Origin: Paragyromitra xinjiangensis | Lineage: Eukaryota; Ascomycota; Pezizomycetes; Pezizales; Discinaceae | Length of the DNA: 64,000 nt | Assembly: GCA_038503065.1 (NCBI GenBank) | Contig: JBCAMK010000015.1 | Coordinates: 248,001 to 312,000 of the forward strand | Direction of reading: 5' to 3' | Shown: positions 14,418 to 25,542 of the stretch, in pieces | Position numbering within the stretch: position 1 is the stretch's first letter | Layout of the letters: every line of letters begins with the position of its first letter | Program-made: the position numbers and the translations under genes | The notes under the pieces: model-generated | What the model saw: the letters and a program-made list of their open reading frames with translations, nothing else | What the model was told of the DNA's origin: nothing | The model's database searches: none

Positions 14418-15983
14418 ATGTCTGCCAATTCAATAAAGCTCTTGACGGGAAACAGTCATCCCGACCTCGCGAGAGGAGTTGCGGATAGGTACGTATAATT
14501 CTTTAAGGACAACATTCTGCTTTATCCCGACTGTTCGGGGGGTTATGAGTCAAGAAGGGGAAAATAGAGAGCGAGCGTTTATTCCTGGTGCCGCCACCGC
14601 GAAAAATTTGACCAAGAACCTAGGCTACGCAGCGGAATAGGATGAAACCCAGGTAGCCAACAACTTTCATCGGGTGTATAGCTAACGCGTTTCAATCCCC
14701 GGTGACAGGCTCGGGATAGAACTCACAAAGATCGTCGTCGTCCAATACTCGAACCAAGAAACCTCCATAACGATCGGCGAGTCGGTCCGCGATGAAGACG
14801 TTTTCATCATTCAGTCCACAGCTCCCGGGGACGTCAATGACGGGCTGATGGAGCTTCTCATTATGATTAACGCGTGCAAAACTGCTAGTGCGAGACGAAT
14901 CACGGCTGTCATCCCAAACTTCCCCTACGCGCGTCAGGACAAGAAGGATAAATCCAGGGCGCCAATATCGGCGAAGCTTATTGCGAACATGCTGCAGACT
15001 GCGGGCTGTAATCATGTCATCACGATGGACCTGCATGCTAGCCAGATTCAGGGCTTTTTCAGTGTTCCGGTTGATAAGTGAGCAGCCTTCTCCCTTGCCC
15101 TGGATTCTGGGGAAAAGAAAGAAAGAAAAAAAACAGAAACAAAAGCTCGGTGGTTTCAGAGAGCTGTGAAATGAGCGTTGGTGTTGAAAGCTTGGTATGT
15201 TGTGTGGGGGGCATGGGGGGGTGAATTGCAGATTACGGCAATTTAGGGATAGACTGCCGAGTTCCGGGGACGCAGATGAATGGCTATGTTTTAAGGGAGC
15301 GAACGCTGATGATGGGGGCTGATGGAATAGTTTGTATGCCGAACCCTCGATGCTTCGGTATATTCGCGAGAATTTCAACTACAAGAATGCAGTCATCGTC
15401 TCACCTGACGCTGGTGGAGCCAAAAGGCATAACCCTCTCCACGATTTCTCGGGTGCCCAACTAACACACGGATAGAGCTACCGCCATTGCCGACCGCCTT
15501 GATCTCAACTTCGCTCTCATCCATAAGGAAAGATCGCGTCCCAATGAAGTCAGCAGGATGGTCTTGGTCGGCGACGTGACGGATCGGATCGCCATTCTTG
15601 TAGACGACATGGCCGACACGTGCGGGACTCTCGTGAAGGCCGCACAGACGCTTAAAAAGCACGGTGCACAGGAAGTCGTGGCAATTGTTACACACGGCAT
15701 CTTGTCTGGCAATGCCATTGAAGCTATCAACAAGAGCCAGTTGACCAAAGTTGTCGTTACAAACACAGTACCTCATACCGAGAAGAAGAAGAAATGCCCC
15801 AAGTTGGAGACGATTGATATCGCACCGACTGTGAGTTTCATTTACCGTTTTTTTAAGTTTCAACATATTCGAAGAAATACAAACTGACTGGATGATGTCC
15901 GCAACCTACAGATTGCAGAAGCGTGCAGAAGAACACACAACGGTGAAAGTGTGTCCTTCCTCTTCAGCCACGCTCCAACTTAA
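14418..15983 (+). CDS. Ribose-phosphate pyrophosphokinase (PRPP synthetase)
   Basis: Cytosolic enzyme that makes phosphoribosyl pyrophosphate from ribose 5-phosphate and ATP for purine, pyrimidine, histidine, tryptophan and NAD synthesis. Five exons: 14418-14488, 14709-15077, 15331-15426, 15476-15830, 15912-15983, joining to 320 aa, the normal class I length. Visible signatures are [17 protein letters not shown] in the catalytic flexible-loop region (about 95-113), the PRPP synthetase signature [12 protein letters not shown] (about 130-141), SPDAGGAKR (about 173-181) and the PRPP-binding loop [10 protein letters not shown] (about 220-229). No non-homologous insertion is present, so it resembles yeast Prs2/3/4 and human PRPS1 rather than insert-bearing Prs1/Prs5; which paralogue it is cannot be settled here. 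The third intron starts with GC rather than GT. The first intron (220 bp) and second intron (253 bp) are long for this window. Confidence 0.95.
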
Positions 15984-18074
15984 GCCCCCTGAGGAATTTA
16001 CATATTTCTCCAATATTCATATGTTTCTGTTTCCCGGGTTACTTGGTTATTCACATTCAAAAATTTCATCAAAAATTCAATTTCAGTTATCACTTCCTCA
16101 ATTTGGTTAATCACGTTATTACTCACATCAGTAAATATTTCTCCTTTTCTGTTGATATAAATGTTGGTGTAAAAATAAAAAAAAGATAGACTGTTTGACT
16201 GATTACTAAAGCGGAACACACTACCTCCAAGGGTCAGCTGGGGGGTCTAGATGAGTAAACTAATGTAGCCTAGCTTTCAGTTATGAAAACTAGAGATTCT
16301 CCCCTACCTAGATTACCACTTTAGGCTGTCTTCTACTACCAACTCCCTCACTAATCAACCTTCCTCTTCTCCACCCTAGCTCTTTCATTACCTTACTCCC
16401 GCGGTTGAGTTATGTGCGCTTGAGAGAATAGAAAACCCACCCTGACTTCCTGACTGTAAAATCGAGTGACATTCTGTGATAAAATTAGCTATAATCCAGA
16501 CTAAGGGGAATACTTTTCAGAACCTAAGATAGGTCCTTCGGCGGAGATCAGAAACTAACCTTCAGAGGATGTACTCTTGAGGATATTTTACATAGATTAC
16601 TAAGCTTTTGAGAAATTGACTTATTTGAACTGTTGTAGGTAGTAGGTGAGGTACAGTTTCTAGTAATCCTCTGCTGTTAGCCTTTAGGCTGATGTACGAG
16701 ATTACTATCTAAAGCCATGCTTATAAAGTAACAAATTAATGGGTGTTCGGGAAAGCAAGCCGAGTGATATATGGTGATCATAATCAACACCCCCAACCTC
16801 ATCAACACCAATCCAAGTACACACCCCTTCACAAACATGACTACAGACCTAGCATCCCAACTTAACTCAAGATCAACACACGATCTCGCCACAAACCCAT
16901 ATCTACATCCTCAATCCTCCACCCAATCCCATTCCACGTGATGAAACACTGCCAACCACCATTCGTACCATTCCTACATACTCCACCGTTTCTTCTAAAG
17001 CACAACATAACCAGCTACATGCAACAACCACAGACCCGAATCCAAACAACGCTACAGACCTCCGCCAGCAGTATCTTCATTCAACCACCATCCCGTCACC
17101 AGACCCCGCAATCTTATGTGAGCATGATAATAGCAAACACATCAACGAAAACACCCAATATGGAACCTCTACGCACTCCCGGATCGGAGATACCACATCA
17201 CATCCCGTAAAACGGTCCATCTCCCTACATCCCCTGTTTATATTCTCCTCCCTTATCGAGCTACACACATGACCCAGCCTCCACCCTCAAGCAGCAGCAA
17301 ACACCCCAGGTAGTCGAAAATACAGCTACGGTCTATATATCCCAGAACTTCCACCTAAGACCATGTCCCACACCCAGTCCTCAGGCAGAATTCCTTCCTG
17401 CAAGAACTCTCTGCAGCTACCAATCAAAAAGCTTCCTGCTCCACGAAAAGCAAAGTAAAACATAACAAGAAACGTGTACATTTACCCCCCTCCTCCCGCA
17501 ATATAACTTACGCTAACTATATACATCCCACCAATCACGCTCCTTACCCAATCACCCCCCATCTCTTCCACTTTACCATCGATCCTCCCCCCTTGTTCCT
17601 ATCCTCCGGGATTCCAAAAATGAATTCCCCAAGAAAAAAACAAACCCTACTGAAACAGATCCACGGCATGGGTTGGTTGTGGGTTCTTTTTTGGCATCTG
17701 GTTCGCACAGACCAATCCACGTATGCATAAACAACGCATAGCAATCACATTACATCACACGCACGCAGGAACGGCCCGCTCGAGCAGCGGAAAAAACAAC
17801 AAGCGAGCCAATAGTGGTACGCATTGGCTACCCTAGACACTCATCCGGAACAGGAAAATATCAACGTCAGGTGTTGAACCGCAAACAAGCTAGAGGGGAA
17901 AAAACCAACGTTACAAAGCTATACCGCCATGCCGCCCGGAGAAAGGAAAAGAGGAATCGTAGCATATACAAAGGGCAGAAATAACACAGATTTTGTTTTC
18001 GTGACTTCGTTGTGAGAACTCATCGGAAAATAAAGAAAAAAGATACAAGAAATACAGAAAGATCGTGACGACAA
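15984..18074. other. Intergenic region, partly G-poor
   Basis: About 2.1 kb without a supportable gene. The first part (to about 16700) is AT-rich. From about 16760 to 17630 the + strand is strikingly poor in G and rich in C and A, which keeps several frames open by composition alone (for example 16938-17210). The last 400 bases probably hold the 3' untranslated region of the minus-strand BLOC-1 gene. Confidence 0.55.
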
Positions 18075-18612
18075 TTACTGAGAGTGTGCAGCATCATCCG
18101 AAAGGTCGTCCTCGTGGACAATCCGTAGAGTCTCCTCGATGAGCAAGAGATCATGCTCGATCATCTCCGCCCAATTCTGGATATCTCCAATCTCCTATAT
18201 CTCGAACGTCAGCCATCTCGAGGGAAGCAGATGAGCTAGCTACAACGCTTGTAATGATCATACCTTCAATCTTGTTCTAGCACTGTCGGCCAAACCACCC
18301 CACTGCCTTGTTGTCTTACTCAAGGCATTGGTCCGGTTTCGCAACGTCTTACTTTGACTCTCAAGCGCAGAAGCATTGGAATGAATAGTAGTGATACGGT
18401 CACGTAGTTCGAGATCTACAGAGGATCCAAGAGTATGGAACTCCTGCGTAAGTGTCTGGCGGGCATCCTCTATCAGGAAGTTAGCGCTGGAAACCACCAA
18501 ACAGAAAGCAACTGTCTGAAGGAGTGACGGAGGAGCAGGAGTGGGGCGGACCAGCGCGCTTGAGACGATCTTTGCGGAGGAGGTGATCTTCTTTGATGAT
18601 TCTTGCAGCCAT
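18075..18612 (-). CDS. BLOC1S1: BLOC-1 complex subunit 1 homologue (GCN5L1/BLOS1 family)
   Basis: Small coiled-coil subunit of BLOC-1, an endosomal complex that acts in sorting and endosome maturation (in yeast through Rab5/Rab7 control). Exons on the minus strand: 18612-18552 (uncertain), 18469-18264 and 18194-18075, giving 128 aa, close to the roughly 125 aa usual for the family. Diagnostic parts are the helix ITTIHSNASALESQ and the C-terminal run QWGGLADSARTRLK followed across an intron (18195-18263) by EIGDIQNWAEMIEHDLLLIE, which matches the family pattern 'W..L......LKEIGD..NWA..IE.D'. The last two exons are well supported. The first exon (MAARIIKEDHLLRK) depends on a weak donor, gtccgc, at 18551. 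The frame also stays open upstream to about 18767 without an intron, so the start is provisional. Confidence 0.72.
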
Positions 18613-20567
18613 TGCTTTGTATTATGTATTAAGTATGTGAAAGTAGGGTGTAATGTATGTGCAATAGTAGCAGCAAGACTGAAGGCTTCGTTCGAGAGAT
18701 GCTTGTGATGGGGAGGGCAGATAGGTAGGCAGTGCTTGCAGAGATAGAGAGAGAATGGAATAACCAACTCAATGCTCAGCGGGAAACCAGGTCCTATATA
18801 AACAACTGTCCCAGTCGCGTCTCCTCAAGCTCCAGCTCCAGCTCCAGCTCTTCCCTTCCTTGATCCTCTCGAGAATTACTATTTCCTCCCACCACCACCT
18901 CCTCCCACACCCTTCTCTTTTTCCCTCTTCCCTTTTCCCTTTCCCGGGCCAAACAGAAAACGACAACGCAGCACTCAGCTCATAAACACGCTGCCCGTGG
19001 AGTCGTTGAACTGCGGGGTGTGCCCCCTCCTCCTCGCTTGGGAATATCGTATTGACAGTAGTGCGCGACGGTCTTTCCGGGTGAAGGAGGGGAGAAACCT
19101 CACTATGCAAGGCTGATTGACAGAGAGAAAGGAGGGGGAGGCGACGGGGGGGGGGGGGGGGGGGAGAGCAATTGAATGATGCGTTGGCAGAGGCAATTGA
19201 TCGAAGGTGATCGTGATGATGATGATGCTGATGGTGGTGATGATGAAGTGAGTGACGGGGGTGAGTGATTCGTGAACAAGTCGATGAGGATGGTGCCACG
19301 ACCAAGGAGATGAGGTAGTACTAGAAGAAACACTCAGAGCCTTGGTAGCGGGGATCGTTCTCTTGTCTCGTGTTTGCTGGAGCCCTGTTAGTATCGCGTT
19401 TTCCTCACCCCCCCCTTCAGCCATGTTTTGGAGTTATGACTCTATTGCCTTGACGGGTAGGCGTTTCCAAGGCGAACATACCTCTCCCTCAGGTCTAACG
19501 TACCTTGTCCCAAAAGAAGCTCAAACAAACCAGCACGCCGCAGCCCCACGTCACGCACCACAAAAAATTAAAAGGTGGGGGTAAGGTGGAAGGAAAAAAA
19601 AAGGAACAAGTCAACGTCTTTCCGGAGACAGAAAAACAATAACAAAAGAACACCCGAACAGAAGGAAAAGAAGCTCCACCCCAGCTAGCAGCCGATTATG
19701 CAGGCGCGTCCGTTTCGTGGTCGTCTCTGATTAGAGAAGAGGAGGAGAGGGAAAAAAATAAAAAAAACGAGGAACCCACCACCGAGGATGCAAGATGCGG
19801 TGTACTGTACGTACGTGGACTCGGATGGTGGTTCGTATGGAGTCGGCAGTTTGCGATGCCGCTGTCTCGGGTCTTCTGTGGCGCTGGCTGGGCAGTGCTG
19901 GGGAATGTGGGGGATGTGGCAGTGCGATCACCCTAAACTTGACGTCAAGTCTCGCAGTTCGAGATCCATCGTCTCAGGAGCACCCTCCCCGACAGATGAA
20001 CCAGATTCCGGGATAATCGTTGTATCTGAAACTTTTGGCAGAAGTACTAAACCCGGTTTCTGGGAAACGATGATTCCCTGGTTTGAGCCTCCCGCGGTTA
20101 TGGTTGATGGTGGCGTGCGGATTAACGTTTTTCCGTTCCGGTATGTTTCATGCAAGCGCCGCCGAGATTGGCCTGGGGGATAGAAACAAAAAACTTGAGA
20201 GTTTGAAATACGAGGATAGTTTCGGTGCTATAAAGGATACATATACTATTCAGACCGAAGCCCGAGTTTATATTTTCAGCGCCTGCCACATGCCTATTTA
20301 TACCCATCCCCGAAACCAGGGCGATCATGGTCGTCTGACCGTAACCGTCACTCCTCGTCCTCCCCACCACCATCTAGCCTCAAATGTCCACAAATATTCG
20401 CAAATCTAGTTTCTCCGATGCAATGCAACCGCAGCTGACGAAGTTTTCCCCTCTCCATCTTAATCTCGAGACCGTATCCTCCCCGCTCAAATAGCCAAAA
20501 ATAAAGCAAACCCGTAAAAAAAGAATTATGTTCTCCCAATATACACCGAATCCCAGCCCAATCACAA
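18613..20567. other. Intergenic region with poly-G tract and GAT repeats
   Basis: Nearly 2 kb with no gene I can support. It contains an uninterrupted run of 19 G (19146-19164) and a GAT/GGT-rich microsatellite (about 19210-19245). Minus-strand frames across these repeats are low-complexity (Ser/His/Pro-rich). A TATAAATAGG box reads on the minus strand at about 20294-20303, but the frame below it (19928-20155) has no ATG. The last part is the 3' flank of the ABC transporter gene. Confidence 0.5.
19146..19164. repeat. Homopolymer of 19 G
   Basis: Nineteen consecutive G residues on the + strand, flanked by G-rich sequence. Such tracts can fold as a G-quadruplex and are prone to length error in sequencing. 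Confidence 0.9.
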
Positions 20568-22801
20568 TTAACTCCTCTCAGCCATCACGGCCTCCAGCTC
20601 TTGGATCCTCCTCTCGATCTCGGGCACTGCCCGGAGCTGCAGCTCGATTTCCTCTTTCTCGTCTTCAAGCTTGAGCCTTTTCTCTGCGTCCAGCTTCGTG
20701 AACACATATCCCCCCTGTCCGTCAAACTGCAGGATGTTCGTATGATACTTCCACAGACTCCGTCTATGACTAACCGTAATCAACGTAATCCCCAACTGCT
20801 TCGCCGTCTCATACATGATCCGCTCCGTATCCAGATCCTGACTACTCGTGCACTCATCCAATATCGCACTATACCCGTTAGCCCAACCCAACCCAGCCTG
20901 GCCACAGATAAAACTTACTACTTCGGCGCATGATAAAACAGTCTCGCCATAGCCACCCTCTGCTGAATACCCCCACTCCACACATCCCTCCACTCCTTCT
21001 CCGCCTCCCATCCCCCCTCCTTCTCCACCAACCCCTCAATCTCCACAATCTCCAATATCGCAAACAGCTCCTCGTCACTAAACCCCCGCCGTATTTGATC
21101 CATCTTACTATCCGGGTATATAATCTGCTGTCTTAACGTCCCACGACTCAAATACGGTCTCTGCGGGATATAAAAGATCTCCTCGCTCGGCGGCTTCGTC
21201 ACTACGCCGCCATACACGGGCCATAACCCACCCATGATACGGAAGAGCGAGCTCTTCCCGCAGCCGTTAGGGCCCACGATGAGGAGGTGTTCGTTCGGTT
21301 TTACCGTGAAGGATAGTTTCTTGATGAGGACATCGCCGTTCGGTGAGACGATGGGAACGTCGGTGAATTCGATAGAGGTTCCTTGCATTACTGTTCCGCG
21401 ACCTCGGAGGACTGCTGCGTTCTCTTCGGTGGATGCCGAGGAGACGAGTTTTTTCTCAAAGTGACCTCGCTGGATATCGGACATTACGTCGAGGAGGGTG
21501 GAGACTCGTGAGGTGTAGCCGGCGAGTTCGGTGACCTCTTTGTAGGAGAACATGACGCGACCGAAGGCGTCGGAAGAGGATAGTAGGAGTCGGCGGTTCG
21601 TGACGAAGCTTTCTGTGCGGTCGCCCAGTGAGGTGCCTGCGCCGGGGATCTTGAAGAATACTGGGACGGAGCAGAGACATAGTCCTAGTGCTCCCCAGAA
21701 GTACTTGATCACAAAGTCCTCCATCATACCGTGATACAGCCGTCTCCGTAGGATGTAATTCACGTGTTTGATCAGTGTGAAGTAGCCTTTATCCAGCGTA
21801 GTCTTCTCGCTTTCATGTCCACCGTACAGTGCCACCTCCTCCGCATTATCAATCAGCCTACTATGGCTAAACCGAAACTCACCCTCCAGTCTCGCTTCAT
21901 CCGCAACATACCGTCCAAACGGCGGCGTAAGCACACGCATGACATTCGCCGAGACCTGCACGAGTAACGCCATCGCGAAGAGCCCTTCACCACCAACATT
22001 GCGTGAAAGCTGGTAGTTGTAAATCATCATATCAAGAACCGGTTTCGCAAGATTAGAGTACAGCTCCGCGAGAGAGTTTGAGAATTTAGCGACATCAACA
22101 GTGATGAGCTGATCCGCATTCTTGATCCGATCGTCGAGGTTGCCGAGGGTGTAGAACGTCATTTGAGATAGATATTTAGAATGTATATACTGCGTCAGCC
22201 TTTTCCGGTACTGTAACGCCAATTTACTTTGATGATACGACAACTACCCAAATTAGCCACCCACCCCACCCACCGTCCACACTAGAACCAGACTCACCAT
22301 AGAATTCGTAAAAGTAGCCGGCACAGCAACCACCATCCACCATAAAATACCGACCAAAAAGGCCCTCCCCTTCCCTCTCACCAGCGCACTAACCAGCTTC
22401 CCGTCCAGCTCCGCCACATACAAGCTGATCAGCGTGCGAATGACCAAAAACACCGTATGGCTGATGAGTAGTCTCATCTCCTTGCTGCGCACCCCCGGGA
22501 TCACAATCTTCAGCAGTCGGAATAGGTTCTGGAAGAATTCTCGGTTCAGCTCGACTTTCTTCCGTTTGCCGGAGGGGGCGGTCGTGGTGTCTGGCACATC
22601 GTTTTGTCGCTGTCGTAGGGCTGCGGCTTTCTGCTCGGATACAGCGTTGCGGATGCGGTTGATGAGTGCGATGAAGAGGGTTAGGTATACTGCGCGGGAG
22701 ATGTTGGTGCGGTGTTTAACGTAGAGGGAGGTAGCGCGGGAGAGGAGCTGTGTTAAGGATCTATCGGACGGGAGGGGGAGGAGCTTCGATTGGACGGCCA
22801 T
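20568..22801 (-). CDS. Peroxisomal ABC half-transporter, ABCD family (Pxa1/Pxa2 type)
   Basis: Half-size ABC transporter of the peroxisomal membrane that imports long-chain fatty acyl-CoA for beta-oxidation. Three exons on the minus strand: 22801-22298, 22243-20919, 20868-20568; both introns are GT-AG and in phase; 709 aa. The N-terminal transmembrane domain contains [18 protein letters not shown] across the first junction and the ABCD 'EAA-like' motif [13 protein letters not shown]. The nucleotide-binding domain has Walker [10 protein letters not shown] (about 492-500), Q-loop IPQRPYL, signature [17 protein letters not shown] (about 590), Walker B YAILDE and switch [12 protein letters not shown] coiled C-terminus ([20 protein letters not shown]) follows. 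Two details differ from the common pattern: W for L in the signature, and SSQDLDTE after DECT. Family identity is firm; Pxa1 versus Pxa2 is not settled, and the partner half-transporter is not in this window. Confidence 0.92.
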
Positions 22802-23625
22802 CGCGCCTGGGGGAGTGAGTTGGGACTGGGGGAAGGCCGCTCGGGGGTTTGGCGGCGGTTATGAATGGTTGGGATGTCCGCAGTCACGAGAATCCGGGGT
22901 AGCGACAGCCGCATGTGATCCCGCCAAGCCAGGAAGCTGCCGAGGGTACGAAGACGTCATCACGCGACCACGTGTGAATGTCATAGTCTGTCACTCGACG
23001 CGGGCAGATCCACTACTTGAATTTGTTATCTGCCTTATGGGCTAGCCAGCCATCGACCCTCGAGAAGGATACCAGCACAGCTATGATAGCGGCCACGAAA
23101 CACTCATGGACACAAAACCCTCAGAAAGCCCAAACCACGAACCCAACCCAGAAATACCACAAAGGAGAAGAGAGTGCAACATAGCAATCATCGTAAAGAA
23201 AGAAAGTAGAGAAAAAAAAGATACCACTCGGTTAAACCCCGTAGAAAAAACCCCCGAAACAAGAAAGGCCACACATCCCCCACTCCAAACAAACGCGAAA
23301 GGCTGTAAAAACCCACAAACATCTGGATAGACGCCCCGCCCGCAACCCTTCCCAGTAAACGCCCAGGTGATTTTTTTGTTTATAGGCCCTAATACCCCGT
23401 TATCTCCCCTTCCAGGGACCAACCGCTAAATACTAGGTATGCCCTTTTTACATCCGTTCCGTTCCAATGACAGAAAATCAGAATGAAACCCACACCTTTA
23501 CCGAAAAATGAAGAAAGAAAAAAATGAAAAATCAATGAAAGAAATGGTGAGTAGAGTACACAACATAGAAACCTTTTCTTACCCTGCCCCAGGGAAAACC
23601 ATTTTTTTAAGATCGAAAACCGACT
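22802..23625. other. Promoter of ABC transporter gene and 3' flank of PFK-2 gene
   Basis: Between two minus-strand genes. The 300 bases next to the ABC gene are its probable promoter and hold a CCGAGG motif, an ACGTCA box and a CACGTG box. The remainder, A-rich on the + strand, is the likely 3' untranslated region of the kinase/phosphatase gene. A minus-strand frame at 23081-23422 has no recognisable content. Confidence 0.55.
22940..22945 (-). promoter_or_regulatory. Possible fatty-acid response element (CCTCGG core)
   Basis: The minus strand reads CCTCGG about 140 bp upstream of the ABC transporter start codon. CCTCGG is the core motif bound by the Zn2Cys6 regulators FarA and FarB of Aspergillus, found in front of peroxisomal and beta-oxidation genes. 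Position and target fit, but one six-base match can occur by chance. Confidence 0.35.
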
Positions 23626-25542
23626 TTACTCAGCGAGCGCAGAGTCTCCATTGAGCAACAACAATGCTGCAACTTCGGCACTCTTTTTCGCGACGTTAAA
23701 CTCGACATCGTCGGGACTAACGATTCCGTTGACCTGGGCACCGCTGGGAGGTGGCGACATGACCTTCGCCTCGTCGAACAGGCCCTCTTCACCGCCCATG
23801 TTGGCTGAGGTGTACTTCGCACGGAAGGTCGAGACAGCGGGGATGTTCGCCTTGAACCTATTTCACCAAACTAGTAAGCAACAATTTCTCAGAATCAGCA
23901 GCAAAGCAAATCCCAACTCACCTCTCTTCCTGGGTTCCATAAGCCCTCGGGGTAAGCTTGATAACGGTATGGAGTGGGATTTCCATCCATGGCGACTGAT
24001 CTTGCGGGATGTTCATGAAGTACGCGTAAATGCAGCGCAGAATAGCCTGATGCGTAACAACCATGATGTTCTCGCCACGCTCCATCTCCATAATGATGGG
24101 TTCCAGACGGATGACAACATCACGGTAAGATTCACCACCCTGATAACGGTAATTGTACCTATCTCAACGTCAGCATCATGCATTCCATGCCAGTACCCGA
24201 AATACAGAGATCTCACTTATCATCATCACGAGCACGGAAATCCTCCGGATACTTCTTCTCGATCTCTTCATACGTTAAGCCATCACAGACGCCAGCGTCA
24301 AGCTCATCAAGAGCTTTCCACTGCTTCTTACGATATGGGAGGTACTGAGCAGTCTGGATGGTCCTCCTCATTGTGGAAGTCCAGAGGGTGACGTCCTTAT
24401 CGCCAACGGAATCCCTGACCAAATCTGGGAGCACATTCGAGTACGCTATTCCGCGTGGAGAGAGGGTAGCATCACCACCAATCTTTCCCTGAACATTGAA
24501 CTCGGATTCACCGTGCTACAAAAAGGATCAGCAACCGATACAGTGCAAGGAGCGGGAAGTTAGTACGTACCCTTGACAGCCAAATACTCCTTGGAGTAAT
24601 ATGAAGGTTCATCGTGAAATAGATGATCCTCGTCTGGAGGTAATTGGAAACCTGATTGATGATCACTTGGGAGCCAACATTGATAAGCTTGACATAAGTC
24701 AAATCAGGCTCTTCAACGGTCTGATACACTTTCTCATAGTTCCTAATTCTCTCCCTGAAATCCCTCGCCGCTTCTTCCGGGTCCTGACCAACATAGTCAG
24801 GCGAGGTAGTCTTAACCTCCAAGATATTACTCATGATAAGGTCTTCGTCATCGCACTTGCTCTCAACGAAAAGAACATCATAGCCCTTAGCGTCACAACG
24901 TTCTTTAATCCACTTCCTCCTATGTTGAGTAGAGTTAGTGGCATCAAGGATTCCAACGTGACCGCCCTCTTGCTCAAACCAGCGGAGCATGTCAGTAACG
25001 GCAGCCTCAGCAGCAGCACGGCGAAGACGCTCTCCCTCAGGATTGCTAGTGTCGAAAAATTCGGCCGAAGGATGAGGAGTATCCGCACGACGGTAGGAGC
25101 CAACATTGAAAGATTTGGCGTTAACCGAGAGCCATTTGAGATAACGAACAACTGCAGACGCAAGATTAGCGAGCCGATCGAGAGGCTTGTTTTTCTTTCT
25201 TTCCTCCCGCTAATTGGACGATTTTACTCGCTTCCCAGAATAGCCGTTTTTTTACAGATTTACACTTGCGGCTCTAGACAGAGCTTATAAAGTTTCCATA
25301 CAAGCTGAAAGCAGCGGAAATCAATGAATAGAGGATAAAAACTCACTTTTCTGAGCAATTAAACTCTTTCCTCTAGCAGGCAATCCCACCATGACGACGC
25401 ATATGTGAGAATCCTCAACCTGATCCATTTCATCAGGAATGTTAGTCGCCAGCATACATTCAACTTGCTGAAACTCTTCTCCTTCTTCTTGGACATCTCC
25501 CAAGTAGCTCATGTGAACACAAACAACAGGTATGGAAGACAT
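23626..25542 (-). CDS. Bifunctional 6-phosphofructo-2-kinase/fructose-2,6-bisphosphatase
   Basis: Makes and degrades fructose 2,6-bisphosphate, the cytosolic signal balancing glycolysis and gluconeogenesis. Five exons on the minus strand: 25542-25347, 25151-24571, 24515-24217, 24158-23922, 23857-23626; 514 aa. The N-terminal kinase domain has the Walker A loop GLPARGKS (residues 53-60) and the run ILDATNSTQHRRKW. The C-terminal phosphatase is a histidine-phosphatase fold with LSRHGESEFN. Its predicted catalytic His260, the acid Glu330 in DELDAGVCDG and the second His395 in VTHQAILRC are all present, so both activities should work; yeast Pfk26 by contrast has lost the phosphatase histidine. 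The first intron (195 bp) lies directly after the nucleotide loop. The short C-terminal tail is Ala/Leu-rich. Family identity is certain; whether the orthologue is Fbp26 is inferred from the intact phosphatase site. Confidence 0.95.

Noticed and set aside
18769..19424. Overlapping minus-strand frames of 76-178 aa
   Set aside because: Low-complexity Ser/His/Pro caused by GAT and G repeats; no conserved motif. Possibly the leader of the BLOC-1 gene.
19788..20373. Frames on both strands (131 aa plus; 75 and 83 aa minus) below a minus-strand TATAAATAGG
   Set aside because: The minus frame that best fits the TATA box starts with TTG, not ATG, and the first ATG opens only nine codons. No family resemblance on either strand.
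23081..23422. 113-aa minus-strand frame with a hydrophobic middle
   Set aside because: Lies in the 3' flank of the PFK-2 gene; no recognisable domain and biased by A-rich composition.
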